From Gammaproteobacteria bacterium (GTDB lineage: Bacteria; Pseudomonadota; Gammaproteobacteria; Steroidobacterales; Steroidobacteraceae): a stretch of DNA of 33,552 nucleotides. Position 1 is the stretch's first letter. Every line of letters begins with the position of its first letter. Below the pieces are notes generated by a model. That model saw only the letters and a program-made list of their open reading frames with translations, did no database searches and was not told where the DNA came from. The position numbers and the translations under genes were made by a program. Below are positions 15,228 through 22,807 of this stretch, in pieces. The stretch is taken from contig PLAH01000153.1 of NCBI GenBank assembly GCA_003134045.1, positions 1-33,552 of the forward strand, given 5' to 3'.

Positions 15228-16786
15228 GTCGCCCCCTGCTTCAATACCTGCCGCGCGGCGTTGCGTCCCGCGATACCCATGACCCCGCCGCCGGGGTGGC
15301 AGCCCGCGCCGCACAGGAACAGGCCCGGCAGCGGTGTCCGATGCTGCGCGGCCCCCGGTACCGGACGCACCATGAAGAATTGGTCGAATGCCAGTTCGCC
15401 GTGGTGCCAATGGCCGCCGTCGATGCGGAACTCCGTTTCGATATCGGCCGGCGTCAACAGCTCCGCCCCCAGCACGCTCGCGCGCAGGCCCGGCGCCGCA
15501 GCCTCCAACGTATCGAGCAACAGGTCGGTGAAGCCTCGACGCCGCTCCGCCCAGCCGCCCTCGAGCGCATACGGCGCGAATTGCACGATGGCCGACAGCA
15601 CATGCTTGCCCTGCGGCGCGAGCCCCGGATCGTTGATGGTGGGCACGGTGATCTCCATCGCCGGCGCCGCCGAGTACTCGCCATACTTCGCGTGGTTGTA
15701 GGCGCGCTCCAAGTACATGAGCGACGGCGCGAGCAGCAGCCGCCCGCGCACCGCCGCGCCATCCACACCCGGGAACTGCGGCACGCGGTCGAGGGCCAGG
15801 TGCAGCTTGGCGGCGAGACCACGCGCGCGGATATGATTCACGCGGCGCACGAATCCCGTATCCAGATGCCGCGCGCCCAGCAACTTGAGGAACGTGGTCT
15901 TGGGGTCGGCGTTCGACACCACGGTGGCCGCCGCGACGGCTTCGCCGGACTCGAGTTCCACACCCACGGTGCGATCCCCCTCCACGAGAATCCGCGCCAC
16001 CGGCGCCGCCGTACGAATCGCCGCGCCCGCGGCGAGCGCGGACTTCGCCAGCGCGTCGCACAGCGCGCCCATGCCGCCCTTCGGCTGCGACAAGGCACTC
16101 GCACCGGCGGCAAATTCGGCCGCCAGCCGGTACAGCAGGGTCAACACCGTCCCCGGCGAGCGCGGCCCGAAGTTCGTGCCCAGCACGGCATCGAAACCGA
16201 GCGCACCCTTGAGCGCGGCCGACTCGAAGTGCTCCTCCAACAGGTCGTACACGTTCATGCCGCCGATGCGCAGCAGCTCGCGCATATCGGCCCTGCCGAG
16301 CTTGCGGATCTGCCATCCCAAGCCCAGCAGCGCCCATCGATCCCGCCAGTCCGTCGTCCCCAGGCGCGGCGCCACCTTGCCGAGCAGCGGCACCAGGGCC
16401 TGGGCAAAGCGCCGCATGCGGCCGGTGTACGCGGCGTACGCCGCCGCGTCCGCTCCCGACAACGCGGATTGCTCCAGACGCAGGGGCGAGGAGCCGGCGA
16501 CGAGCGCCGTCGTCGGCATCGACTGCGCCGCCCATTCCAGCCCATGCGCACTCAAGCCCAGATCGTGCATCAGGTCGGCGGGCATGAGGTGCAACAAGTG
16601 CGCGCAGGCCGCGCGGAAGCCCGGTGCGAACTCCCGCGTCGCGGCGGCGCCGCCGACCTGGGACTGCGCCTCGAGCACCAGCACGGAACGCCCGCCGCGC
16701 GCGAGGGTCGCTGCGCACACCAAGCCGTTATGGCCCGCGCCGATGACGATGCAGTCGTAACTCGATCGAATGCCTTGCTGCATCAT
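15224..16786 (-). CDS. FAD-dependent oxidoreductase, phytoene-desaturase-like (second of a tandem pair)
   Basis: A 520-residue FAD protein of the phytoene dehydrogenase/COG1233 group. The N-terminal dinucleotide-binding motif is V-I-G-A-G-H-N-G-L-V, followed by V-L-V-L-E-A and V-G-G-A-A; the C-terminal FAD contact is L-F-L-C-G-A-G-C-H-P-G-G-G-V-M-G. It is clearly paralogous to the gene just upstream (16783-18396), sharing the C-terminal H-P-G-G-G-V-M-G block. The ATG at 16786 overlaps the upstream stop as ATGA. Members oxidise C-C or C-N bonds in varied substrates. In this operon oxidation of an amine intermediate is possible, but nothing in the sequence fixes the substrate. Confidence 0.82.
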   Translation of the reverse strand: MMQQGIRSSYDCIVIGAGHNGLVCAATLARGGRSVLVLEAQSQVGGAAATREFAPGFRAACAHLLHLMPADLMHDLGLSAHGLEWAAQSMPTTALVAGSSPLRLEQSALSGADAAAYAAYTGRMRRFAQALVPLLGKVAPRLGTTDWRDRWALLGLGWQIRKLGRADMRELLRIGGMNVYDLLEEHFESAALKGALGFDAVLGTNFGPRSPGTVLTLLYRLAAEFAAGASALSQPKGGMGALCDALAKSALAAGAAIRTAAPVARILVEGDRTVGVELESGEAVAAATVVSNADPKTTFLKLLGARHLDTGFVRRVNHIRARGLAAKLHLALDRVPQFPGVDGAAVRGRLLLAPSLMYLERAYNHAKYGEYSAAPAMEITVPTINDPGLAPQGKHVLSAIVQFAPYALEGGWAERRRGFTDLLLDTLEAAAPGLRASVLGAELLTPADIETEFRIDGGHWHHGELAFDQFFMVRPVPGAAQHRTPLPGLFLCGAGCHPGGGVMGIAGRNAARQVLKQGAT

Positions 16787-18396
16787 GCCGATCGAGCCTT
16801 GCCGAGATCGCGCAGCACCGCGCGCGCCGCATTGGCCCCGGGCGCACCCATCACCCCACCGCCGGGATGCGTGCTCGACCCGCACATGTAGACGCCGCGC
16901 ACCGGCGATCGGTACTGGGCATAGCCCGGCACGGGCCGGTTGAACAACAATTGGTCCATGGTCAATTCGCCCTGGAAGATATTGCCCTCGGTGAGCCCGA
17001 CCTCGTTCTCGATGTCCCAGGGAGTGCGGATTTCCGCATGCAGGATCAAGTCCTTGAAGTTCGGGCTATGCTGCGCGATGGTGTCGATGACCGTATCGCC
17101 GAACGCCTGGCGCTTCTCGGCATTCCACTCGCCGTCCGCCAGCTCATAGGGGCAGTACTGGACGAATACCGACATGTAGTGCTTGCCGTCCGGCACCATG
17201 CTGGGATCGATCTGCGAGGGGATCAGCATGTCGATGTACGGCGCCCGCGACCATCGCCCTTCCTTCCAATCGTCGTAGGCCCGCTCCATCATTTCGAGGG
17301 TGTCGGTGACATGCATGTCGCCGCGCGTGCTCGGCGAGCCTTCCGGAATGGCGGGGAAACGCGGCAGTCCGTCGAGTGCGATATTGAGCTTGCCGGACGA
17401 GCCGCGGATCTTGAAGTTCTTCACTCGATGCAGGAATTCGTCGGGCAGATCCTGCGCATCCATGGTCTTCAAGAAGGTGCGGCGCACGTCGAGGTTCGAG
17501 ATGACCAGCGGCGCGCGGATCTCCTCGCCGCCATCGAGCCTCACGCCCGCGGCGCGGCCGTTCTCGACCAGGATCTGCGCCACGGGCGTGCCGCTTCTGA
17601 TGGCGCCGCCGCTCGCTTGAAACGAGGCGCCGAGCGCGTTGCTGATGGCCCCCATGCCGCCGCGCGCGAATCCCCAGGCACCCACCGTATCGTCGATATC
17701 GCCCATGTAGTGATGCAGCAGGACGTAGGCGGTGCCGGGCGAGCGCGGTCCGAGCGCAGTGCCGATGATGGAACTGCCCGCGAAATGCGCCTTGACGATT
17801 TCACTTTCGAAATATTCGTCGAGAAAATCGGCGGCGCTCATGGTCCAGAAACGCAGCGTGTCGTACATCCGCTCCTCGCCCAGGCCGTGGAAGCGCTTGC
17901 CCAAGTACAGCAGCTCTTGAAGGTCGCGCGGCTTGAACGAGGTGGGATCGGGGGGCTCGCGCATCAGCAACGGCTTGATGAACTTGCACTGGCGCATGAC
18001 GTCGCGGGAATAGCGGTCGTACGCCTCGGCATCGCGCTTCGAATGGCGCGAGATTTCGCGGCGCAGCGCGTCGTGGTTGTCGTAGACGGCCAGATGCCCG
18101 CCGCCCTGCATCATGGTGCAGCCGCCCTCGTACGGGATCACCTGCAGGCCGAATTTCGGCAGCTCCAGCGTGCGCATGATTTCCGGGCGCAGCAGGCTGC
18201 ACACGTACGAGCAGTTCGAGTACGTGAAGTCCTGGTACAGCTTGCGGCTCACCGCGGCGCCGCCGATGAAGTCGTTGCGCTCCAGCACCAGCACGTCGAG
18301 GCCGGCGCGCGCCAGATAGCATGCCGCGACCAGGCCGTTGTGGCCGGCTCCGACGATGATGGCGTCGAGGTCGCGCCGCCCGCGCCCGCGGCTCAC
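16783..18396 (-). CDS. FAD-dependent oxidoreductase, phytoene-desaturase-like (first of a tandem pair)
   Basis: A 537-residue COG1233-type FAD protein, tandem paralogue of the next gene. It begins I-I-V-G-A-G-H-N-G-L-V-A-A and V-L-V-L-E-R-N-D-F-I-G-G-A-A, and ends with V-Y-M-C-G-S-S-T-H-P-G-G-G-V-M-G. The frame is open upstream into the aminotransferase gene; the GTG at 18396, 11 bases after that gene's stop, gives a normal N-terminus a few residues before the FAD-binding strand. No strong ribosome binding site is seen. The two oxidoreductases might form a heteromer or take successive steps; this is inference only. Confidence 0.82.
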   Translation of the reverse strand: MSRGRGRRDLDAIIVGAGHNGLVAACYLARAGLDVLVLERNDFIGGAAVSRKLYQDFTYSNCSYVCSLLRPEIMRTLELPKFGLQVIPYEGGCTMMQGGGHLAVYDNHDALRREISRHSKRDAEAYDRYSRDVMRQCKFIKPLLMREPPDPTSFKPRDLQELLYLGKRFHGLGEERMYDTLRFWTMSAADFLDEYFESEIVKAHFAGSSIIGTALGPRSPGTAYVLLHHYMGDIDDTVGAWGFARGGMGAISNALGASFQASGGAIRSGTPVAQILVENGRAAGVRLDGGEEIRAPLVISNLDVRRTFLKTMDAQDLPDEFLHRVKNFKIRGSSGKLNIALDGLPRFPAIPEGSPSTRGDMHVTDTLEMMERAYDDWKEGRWSRAPYIDMLIPSQIDPSMVPDGKHYMSVFVQYCPYELADGEWNAEKRQAFGDTVIDTIAQHSPNFKDLILHAEIRTPWDIENEVGLTEGNIFQGELTMDQLLFNRPVPGYAQYRSPVRGVYMCGSSTHPGGGVMGAPGANAARAVLRDLGKARSA

Positions 18397-18407
18397 CGCA
18401 GCGCCGC

Positions 18408-19736
18408 TCAAGCCGGCACTTTGTGGGTCGCGCGGTTGCCTCGCAACGTGGCATCCACCGCGATCTCGAACGCGCCCAACGTGTCGCTCAGGCACGAATC
18501 GTCGTGCGCGGCCGAAATGAACCAGGGCTCGCGCGAGTCGGGCTCGCATAGCACGCCCTCGTCGTGCAGCACCTGCGCCATGGCATCGTAGAAGGAATAA
18601 TCGCTGCTCTTCCAGGCCCGATAATTGCGCGGCGGGCTCTGCGCAAAATACAGGCCGGTCATCGACGGGTGCCCGACGAAGCTATGGGCGATGCCGCGGG
18701 CGTTCAGCACGCTGCGCATGCCGTTGCGCAGGCGCGTGCCGAAGTCGGCGATGCGTTCCAGGGCGTCCGTCTCGTCGAGTATCTCGAGGCATTTCTCCGC
18801 GGCGGCCAGCGAGACCGAATGCGCGGTGTAGGTTCCGCCGTGCGCGACGCCGCGCCCGATCTTGCGCATGATCTCCTCGCGCCCGGCCAGCACCGAGATG
18901 GGATAGCCGTTGCCCATGGCCTTGGCGAAGGTGCACAGATCGGCCTTCACGCCGTACAGTTCCTGCACGCCGCCGCGGGCCACGCGAAAGCCGGTTTTGA
19001 CTTCGTCGATGAGCAGCACCACCCCGTACCTGTCGCACAGCTCGCGGGCCGCGCGCAGATACTCAGGCTCAGCCGCAATCCCCAGGCAGTTGCCCATGAT
19101 GGGTTCGATCAGCAAGCAGGCGATGCGATGCGCCTGGCGCTTGAACACATCCTCGAGCTGGTTGGCATCGTTGGCCTGCACGAAGTGCGCGAAGCTCCGG
19201 CCGCTCACCGGCACGCCCTCGCTGTACGGCTTGACTTCCGGATCGCCGACCTGCGACCACTTGTCCATGGGCGTGAACCACATGGCCGCGTCGAACAGTC
19301 CGTGATAGCCGCCCTCGAGAATCACGTAGTCGTCCTTGCCGGTGTAGGCTCGCGCCAGCCGCAATCCCGCCATCACCGCTTCGGTGCCCGAGTTCGAGAA
19401 CCGCACCAGTTCCGCGGCCGGCACCATCTTGGAAATCCGCTCCGCCACCGTCAACTCACGCTCGGTGGACAGCGCGAACACGCCGCCCACCTCCATCCCG
19501 GCGCGCGCCGCCGCATCCACCCGCTCGTCCGCGTAGCCCAGGATCGCGGGACCATAGCCCATGCGGTAATCGACGTACACATTGTCGTCGAGGTCGACGA
19601 TGCGCGCACCCTTGCCGTGTCTCACGTAAATGGTGCGCTCCTCCCCCCAATAGCGAAAGTTGGATGCCACACCCAGCGGCAGGCGTTTTACCGCGCGCTT
19701 GAACTGCGCGTTGTTGTTGGTCAGTTTTCTGGCCAT
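18408..19736 (-). CDS. Class III PLP aminotransferase (glutamate-1-semialdehyde aminomutase-like)
   Basis: A 442-residue class III aminotransferase, closest in look to the GSA aminomutase branch (short N-terminal arm, S-N-S-G-T-E-A at ~114-120, I-E-P-I-M-G-N). The PLP-contact aspartate is D244 in L-I-D-E-V-K-T-G-F-R and the Schiff-base lysine K272 in T-F-A-K-A-M-G-N-G-Y-P. A role in heme synthesis is unlikely given the operon. It heads a minus-strand operon with two FAD oxidoreductases, the GcvT-like protein, a transporter ATPase and a hydrolase. The start at 19736 follows AGGGGA at good spacing; an upstream in-frame extension to 19784 is less likely. The amine substrate is unknown. The divergent promoter region with the Rieske gene carries the 17-bp motif pair. 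Confidence 0.84.
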   Translation of the reverse strand: MARKLTNNNAQFKRAVKRLPLGVASNFRYWGEERTIYVRHGKGARIVDLDDNVYVDYRMGYGPAILGYADERVDAAARAGMEVGGVFALSTERELTVAERISKMVPAAELVRFSNSGTEAVMAGLRLARAYTGKDDYVILEGGYHGLFDAAMWFTPMDKWSQVGDPEVKPYSEGVPVSGRSFAHFVQANDANQLEDVFKRQAHRIACLLIEPIMGNCLGIAAEPEYLRAARELCDRYGVVLLIDEVKTGFRVARGGVQELYGVKADLCTFAKAMGNGYPISVLAGREEIMRKIGRGVAHGGTYTAHSVSLAAAEKCLEILDETDALERIADFGTRLRNGMRSVLNARGIAHSFVGHPSMTGLYFAQSPPRNYRAWKSSDYSFYDAMAQVLHDEGVLCEPDSREPWFISAAHDDSCLSDTLGAFEIAVDATLRGNRATHKVPA

Positions 19737-19810
19737 GGGATCCCCTTGAAATGGTAGGCAGCAGCCGACTTGGGACCGTACCACCCGCCGCCCGGGCCGT
19801 CCACATATTT

Positions 19811-19827
19811 TATATGGTTATATAATT
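19811..19827 (+). promoter_or_regulatory. 17-bp motif, copy 1, upstream of the aminotransferase operon
   Basis: TATATGGTTATATAATT on the plus strand. It matches 15 of 17 bases with the reverse complement of the site at 19963-19979, so the divergent intergenic region holds two inverted copies with centres about 152 bases apart. The motif has an internal partial dyad (ATATG-GT-CATGT in copy 2), as expected for a TetR-type operator. It lies 75 bases before the aminotransferase start. Confidence 0.5.
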
Positions 19828-19962
19828 AAGCCTCCGGCGATGCCCCGCAGCATGGCGCAGGGCGATATGCCGGGCACCGTTTTGGAGCGACATATAGGCT
19901 GAATTCAAGGCCATTGGCTGGCTGCAGCGCTTCGACTTGCCAATCGACGGTGCTTCGGCGTA

Positions 19963-19979
19963 AATTACATGACCATATA
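19963..19979 (-). promoter_or_regulatory. 17-bp motif, copy 2, overlapping the Rieske gene promoter
   Basis: On the minus strand this reads TATATGGTCATGTAATT, differing from copy 1 at only two positions. It lies 21 bases before the Rieske start codon and overlaps likely -10 sequences (TAAATT at 19961 or TATAGT at 19976), with TTGCCA at 19937-19942 as a possible -35 element. This position suits repression. A GGAGAG ribosome binding site follows at about 19988. Confidence 0.5.
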
Positions 19980-19999
19980 GTAGCGACGGAGAGATCGCC

Positions 20000-21178
20000 A
20001 TGAACGCACCGTCCGCCGCGACGCTCGATCAGCCCCTGCAAACGCTGCCGCGTGCACTGCCCGCCTGGGTCTACAACCACCCGGAAATGACGCGGCTCGA
20101 ACACGAACGCATCTTGCTGCCGAGCTGGCAGATCGTCTGCCACGTCAATTCCATTCCGAAAGCCGGCGACTACGTAACATTCGATCTGGGTCCCGAGAGC
20201 GTGCTCGTGCTGCGCGATCGCGACGGTTCGATCCGCGCCTTCCACAACGTGTGCCAGCATCGCGGCGCGCGCTTGCTCGACGGCGCCGGCAACTGTCCGG
20301 CGACCATTACCTGCCCGTATCACGGCTGGACTTACCGTCACGACGGCGGCCTCATCGGCATGCCGGTGCGCGAGAGCTTTCCGGGCCTGGACCGGTCCGG
20401 GCACGGCCTGCGCGCCGTGCAGGTGGATACCGCGTTCGGACTCGTGTTCGTCTGCCTGAAGGCCGACGCGAAGGGCAACTATCCGCCGCCGGTGTCGAAG
20501 GTCTGGGGCAAACTGGGCGAGGAATTGAAGCCCTACCGCACCGAAGAAATGGTGCCCCTGTCGCCCATCACCTCGGACGTGTGGAACGTCGATTGGAAAA
20601 TCGCGATGGACAATTACCTCGAGTCCTACCACGTGCCCATCGGCCACCCCGGCCTGTATCGCATGTTCACGCCGGACTACGACGATCAGGCCACCGAGCC
20701 CGGCGTGGCGCGCGGCTTGAGCTGGCTGCGCGAGAACCGTTCCTCACGCTGGTCGGAAGGCTTGTACCAATCCCTGATCGAGCGCGCCGCCGCTCACTTG
20801 CCGGAGGCACAGCGCCGCTGCTGGAGGTTCTACAGCGCGCTGCCCAACCTTGGCATCGATGTCTACCCGGATCAAATGGATTTCTTCCAGGTGCTGCCGG
20901 CCGGTCCCGGCAAGTGCATCATTCGCGGCGCCGTGTTCGGCCTGCCCGGCGCGACCCGCGAACTGCGCGCGGTGCGATTCTTGAGCAACCGCATCAACAC
21001 GTCGGTCAACAACGAAGACAAATGGCTGTGCGAGCGGGTGCAGCGCGGGCTCGAATCCAGCAGCTACAAACCCGGCCCGCTGTCGCGGCTCGAGAGCTGC
21101 ATGCTGGAATTCCACGACTTGCTGCGCGAACGGATTCCGGAGTTCCGGCTGGCCCAGGCACCCAGGCAATTCGGGTAG
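20000..21178 (+). CDS. Rieske non-heme iron oxygenase alpha subunit, quaternary-amine type (GbcA/CntA-like)
   Basis: A 392-residue oxygenase component. The Rieske cluster ligands are C85-x-H87 and C105-x2-H108. The mononuclear iron site reads N205-Y-L-E208-S-Y-H211 and H216, with a carboxylate within 287-294 (I-D-V-Y-P-D-Q-M-D). The residue bridging the two metal centres is glutamate (E208), not the usual aspartate; as I recall, this marks the carnitine/betaine branch (CntA, GbcA). Likely reactions are glycine betaine demethylation to dimethylglycine and formaldehyde, or carnitine cleavage to trimethylamine. The first fits better, because other genes here produce glycine betaine. No reductase (GbcB/CntB) is in the window, so one must be supplied from elsewhere. 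A GGAGAG site precedes the ATG. It converges with the aldehyde dehydrogenase and is paralogous to the C-terminal half of 22808-24526. Confidence 0.88.
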   Translation: MNAPSAATLDQPLQTLPRALPAWVYNHPEMTRLEHERILLPSWQIVCHVNSIPKAGDYVTFDLGPESVLVLRDRDGSIRAFHNVCQHRGARLLDGAGNCPATITCPYHGWTYRHDGGLIGMPVRESFPGLDRSGHGLRAVQVDTAFGLVFVCLKADAKGNYPPPVSKVWGKLGEELKPYRTEEMVPLSPITSDVWNVDWKIAMDNYLESYHVPIGHPGLYRMFTPDYDDQATEPGVARGLSWLRENRSSRWSEGLYQSLIERAAAHLPEAQRRCWRFYSALPNLGIDVYPDQMDFFQVLPAGPGKCIIRGAVFGLPGATRELRAVRFLSNRINTSVNNEDKWLCERVQRGLESSSYKPGPLSRLESCMLEFHDLLRERIPEFRLAQAPRQFG

Positions 21179-21206
21179 AGCCGCGGCCGAACGTCGTCGT
21201 TCAGTT

Positions 21207-21240
21207 GCAGCTCGCGGCCGGACATCGGACCGCGAGCTGC
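21207..21240. terminator. Long hairpin between convergent genes
   Basis: GCAGCTCGCGG (21207-21217) and CCGCGAGCTGC (21230-21240) form a perfect 11-base stem, with part of the 12-base loop also able to pair (CCG/CGG). It sits in the 77-base gap between the convergent Rieske and aldehyde dehydrogenase genes, where a bidirectional terminator is expected. There is no T-run on either side, so it is not a classical intrinsic terminator. Confidence 0.5.
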
Positions 21241-21255
21241 GCCCTACGAGAGGTC

Positions 21256-22755
21256 TCAGCCCAGATTGATCCAGGCCGATTTGGTCTGGGTGTACGACAG
21301 CAGGCTCTCCAGGCATTTGTCGCGCCCCTGACCCGACTGTTTGTAGCCGCCGAACGGCTGCGTCATGTCGCCATGATCGAAGCAGTTCACCCAGATGATC
21401 CCGGCTTCCAGGTCGCGCACGGTCTTGTGGGCCACGTTGAGGTCGCGAGTCCACACCGCCGCCGCGAGGCCATAAATGGAGTCGTTCGCCACGGCGAGCG
21501 CCTGTTCGACGCCGTCGATCTCGATGGCCGCGGCCACCGGCCCGAAGATCTCTTCCCGCGCGATGGTCATCTGATTGTTGACGCCCGTGAACAAGGTGGG
21601 ATTGACATACGCCCCTGGCAGTTCCGGAGCCGACCCGCCGAATTCCAGGCGCGCGCCTTCGGACTTGCCGCGGGTGATATAGCTCAAGACCCGCGCCTGG
21701 TGGGACGCCGTGACCATGGGCCCCAGATTGGTGGCGGGATCGAGCGGATCGCCCGCGCGATACATCGATTTGCCCTTGGCGATGAAACGTTCGATGAATT
21801 CCTTGGCAATCGGCTTGTCGATCAGCAGCCGGGAGCCCGCATTGCACACTTCTCCCATGTTGCCGAAGATGCCGTTGATGGCATACGTCACCGCGGTGTC
21901 CATGTCCGGCATGTCGGCCAAGAAGATCTGCGGCGTTTTTCCACCGCACTCGAGCGCCACGCGCTTCATGTTGGACTGGCCGGCATAGATCAGCATCTGC
22001 TTGCCGATCTCCGTCGAACCGGTGAACGCAACCTTCGCCACGTCCATGTGCAGCGCGAGCGCGGCGCCGGCGGCTTCGCCCAGACCGTTCACTACGTTGA
22101 ACACCCCCGGGGGCGCGCCCGCCTCGATGAACAGCTCCGCCATCAGCAAGGCGGACAGCGGCGATTGCTCCGCGGGTTTGAGCACCACCGAATTGCCCGC
22201 GGCGAGCGCGGGCGCCACTTTCCAGGCCGCCATCAGCAGCGGATAGTTCCACGGCACGATGCAGCCGACCACCCCCAAGGGCTCGCGCAGAATGTAATGA
22301 AAGGCGTCCTTGGCGGTGGCCGTGACCACGCCGTCGATCTTGTCGACGAGCTCGCTGAAATACGCAAAGTTCTTGGCCGCCGACGGCACGTCGATGTTCA
22401 CCATGTCGCTGATGGGTTTGCCCATGCACAGCGTGTCGAGCAGCGCGAAACGCTCGGCGTTGGCCTCGATGAGCGTGGCGTATTTCGCAAGAATGGCCAT
22501 GCGGTCGCGCGGCGCCATCCGGCTCCACACCCGCGAGGCCACGGTCCGCTTGGCCGACGCCACCGCCAGATCGATATCCGCGCCGGTGCCCGCGCTCGCT
22601 TCGCACAGCGCGTTGCCGGTCGCCGGATTGACGACGGTAAAGCGTCCCTTGGCCACCGAATCGACGTGCTTGCCGTCGATGAAATGACCCGTCTCGTAAC
22701 GCACGCTTGCGGCGCGTGCATGCCAGTCTGCTGTGGTCAAAGAGGCCAGTGTCAT
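21256..22755 (-). CDS. NAD(P)-dependent aldehyde dehydrogenase, betaine/aminoaldehyde type
   Basis: A 499-residue aldehyde dehydrogenase with the catalytic cysteine C304 (G-E-V-C-N-A-G-S) and glutamate E269 (L-E-C-G-G-K) and a cofactor-binding stretch V-P-W-N-Y-P at ~168-172. Length and motifs fit the betaine-aldehyde/gamma-aminobutyraldehyde group. Candidate substrates are 4-trimethylaminobutyraldehyde (feeding gamma-butyrobetaine), betaine aldehyde, or malic semialdehyde if the neighbouring Rieske enzyme cleaves carnitine. The ATG at 22755 has GGAG upstream; an in-frame extension to 22833 would run into the regulator gene and is rejected. It lies 52 bases downstream of the TetR-Rieske regulator on the same strand, so the regulator probably controls it. 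Which aldehyde it uses cannot be decided here. Confidence 0.85.
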   Translation of the reverse strand: MTLASLTTADWHARAASVRYETGHFIDGKHVDSVAKGRFTVVNPATGNALCEASAGTGADIDLAVASAKRTVASRVWSRMAPRDRMAILAKYATLIEANAERFALLDTLCMGKPISDMVNIDVPSAAKNFAYFSELVDKIDGVVTATAKDAFHYILREPLGVVGCIVPWNYPLLMAAWKVAPALAAGNSVVLKPAEQSPLSALLMAELFIEAGAPPGVFNVVNGLGEAAGAALALHMDVAKVAFTGSTEIGKQMLIYAGQSNMKRVALECGGKTPQIFLADMPDMDTAVTYAINGIFGNMGEVCNAGSRLLIDKPIAKEFIERFIAKGKSMYRAGDPLDPATNLGPMVTASHQARVLSYITRGKSEGARLEFGGSAPELPGAYVNPTLFTGVNNQMTIAREEIFGPVAAAIEIDGVEQALAVANDSIYGLAAAVWTRDLNVAHKTVRDLEAGIIWVNCFDHGDMTQPFGGYKQSGQGRDKCLESLLSYTQTKSAWINLG

Positions 22756-22807
22756 ACGGAATTCTCCAATTCGGTGGTCGACGCGGGGCGACAGTATAGT
22801 TAAATTT

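Noticed and set aside
21207..21240. Intrinsic bidirectional terminator as a firm call
   Set aside because: The stem is strong, but no T-run follows on either strand, so it is kept only as a terminator-like hairpin.
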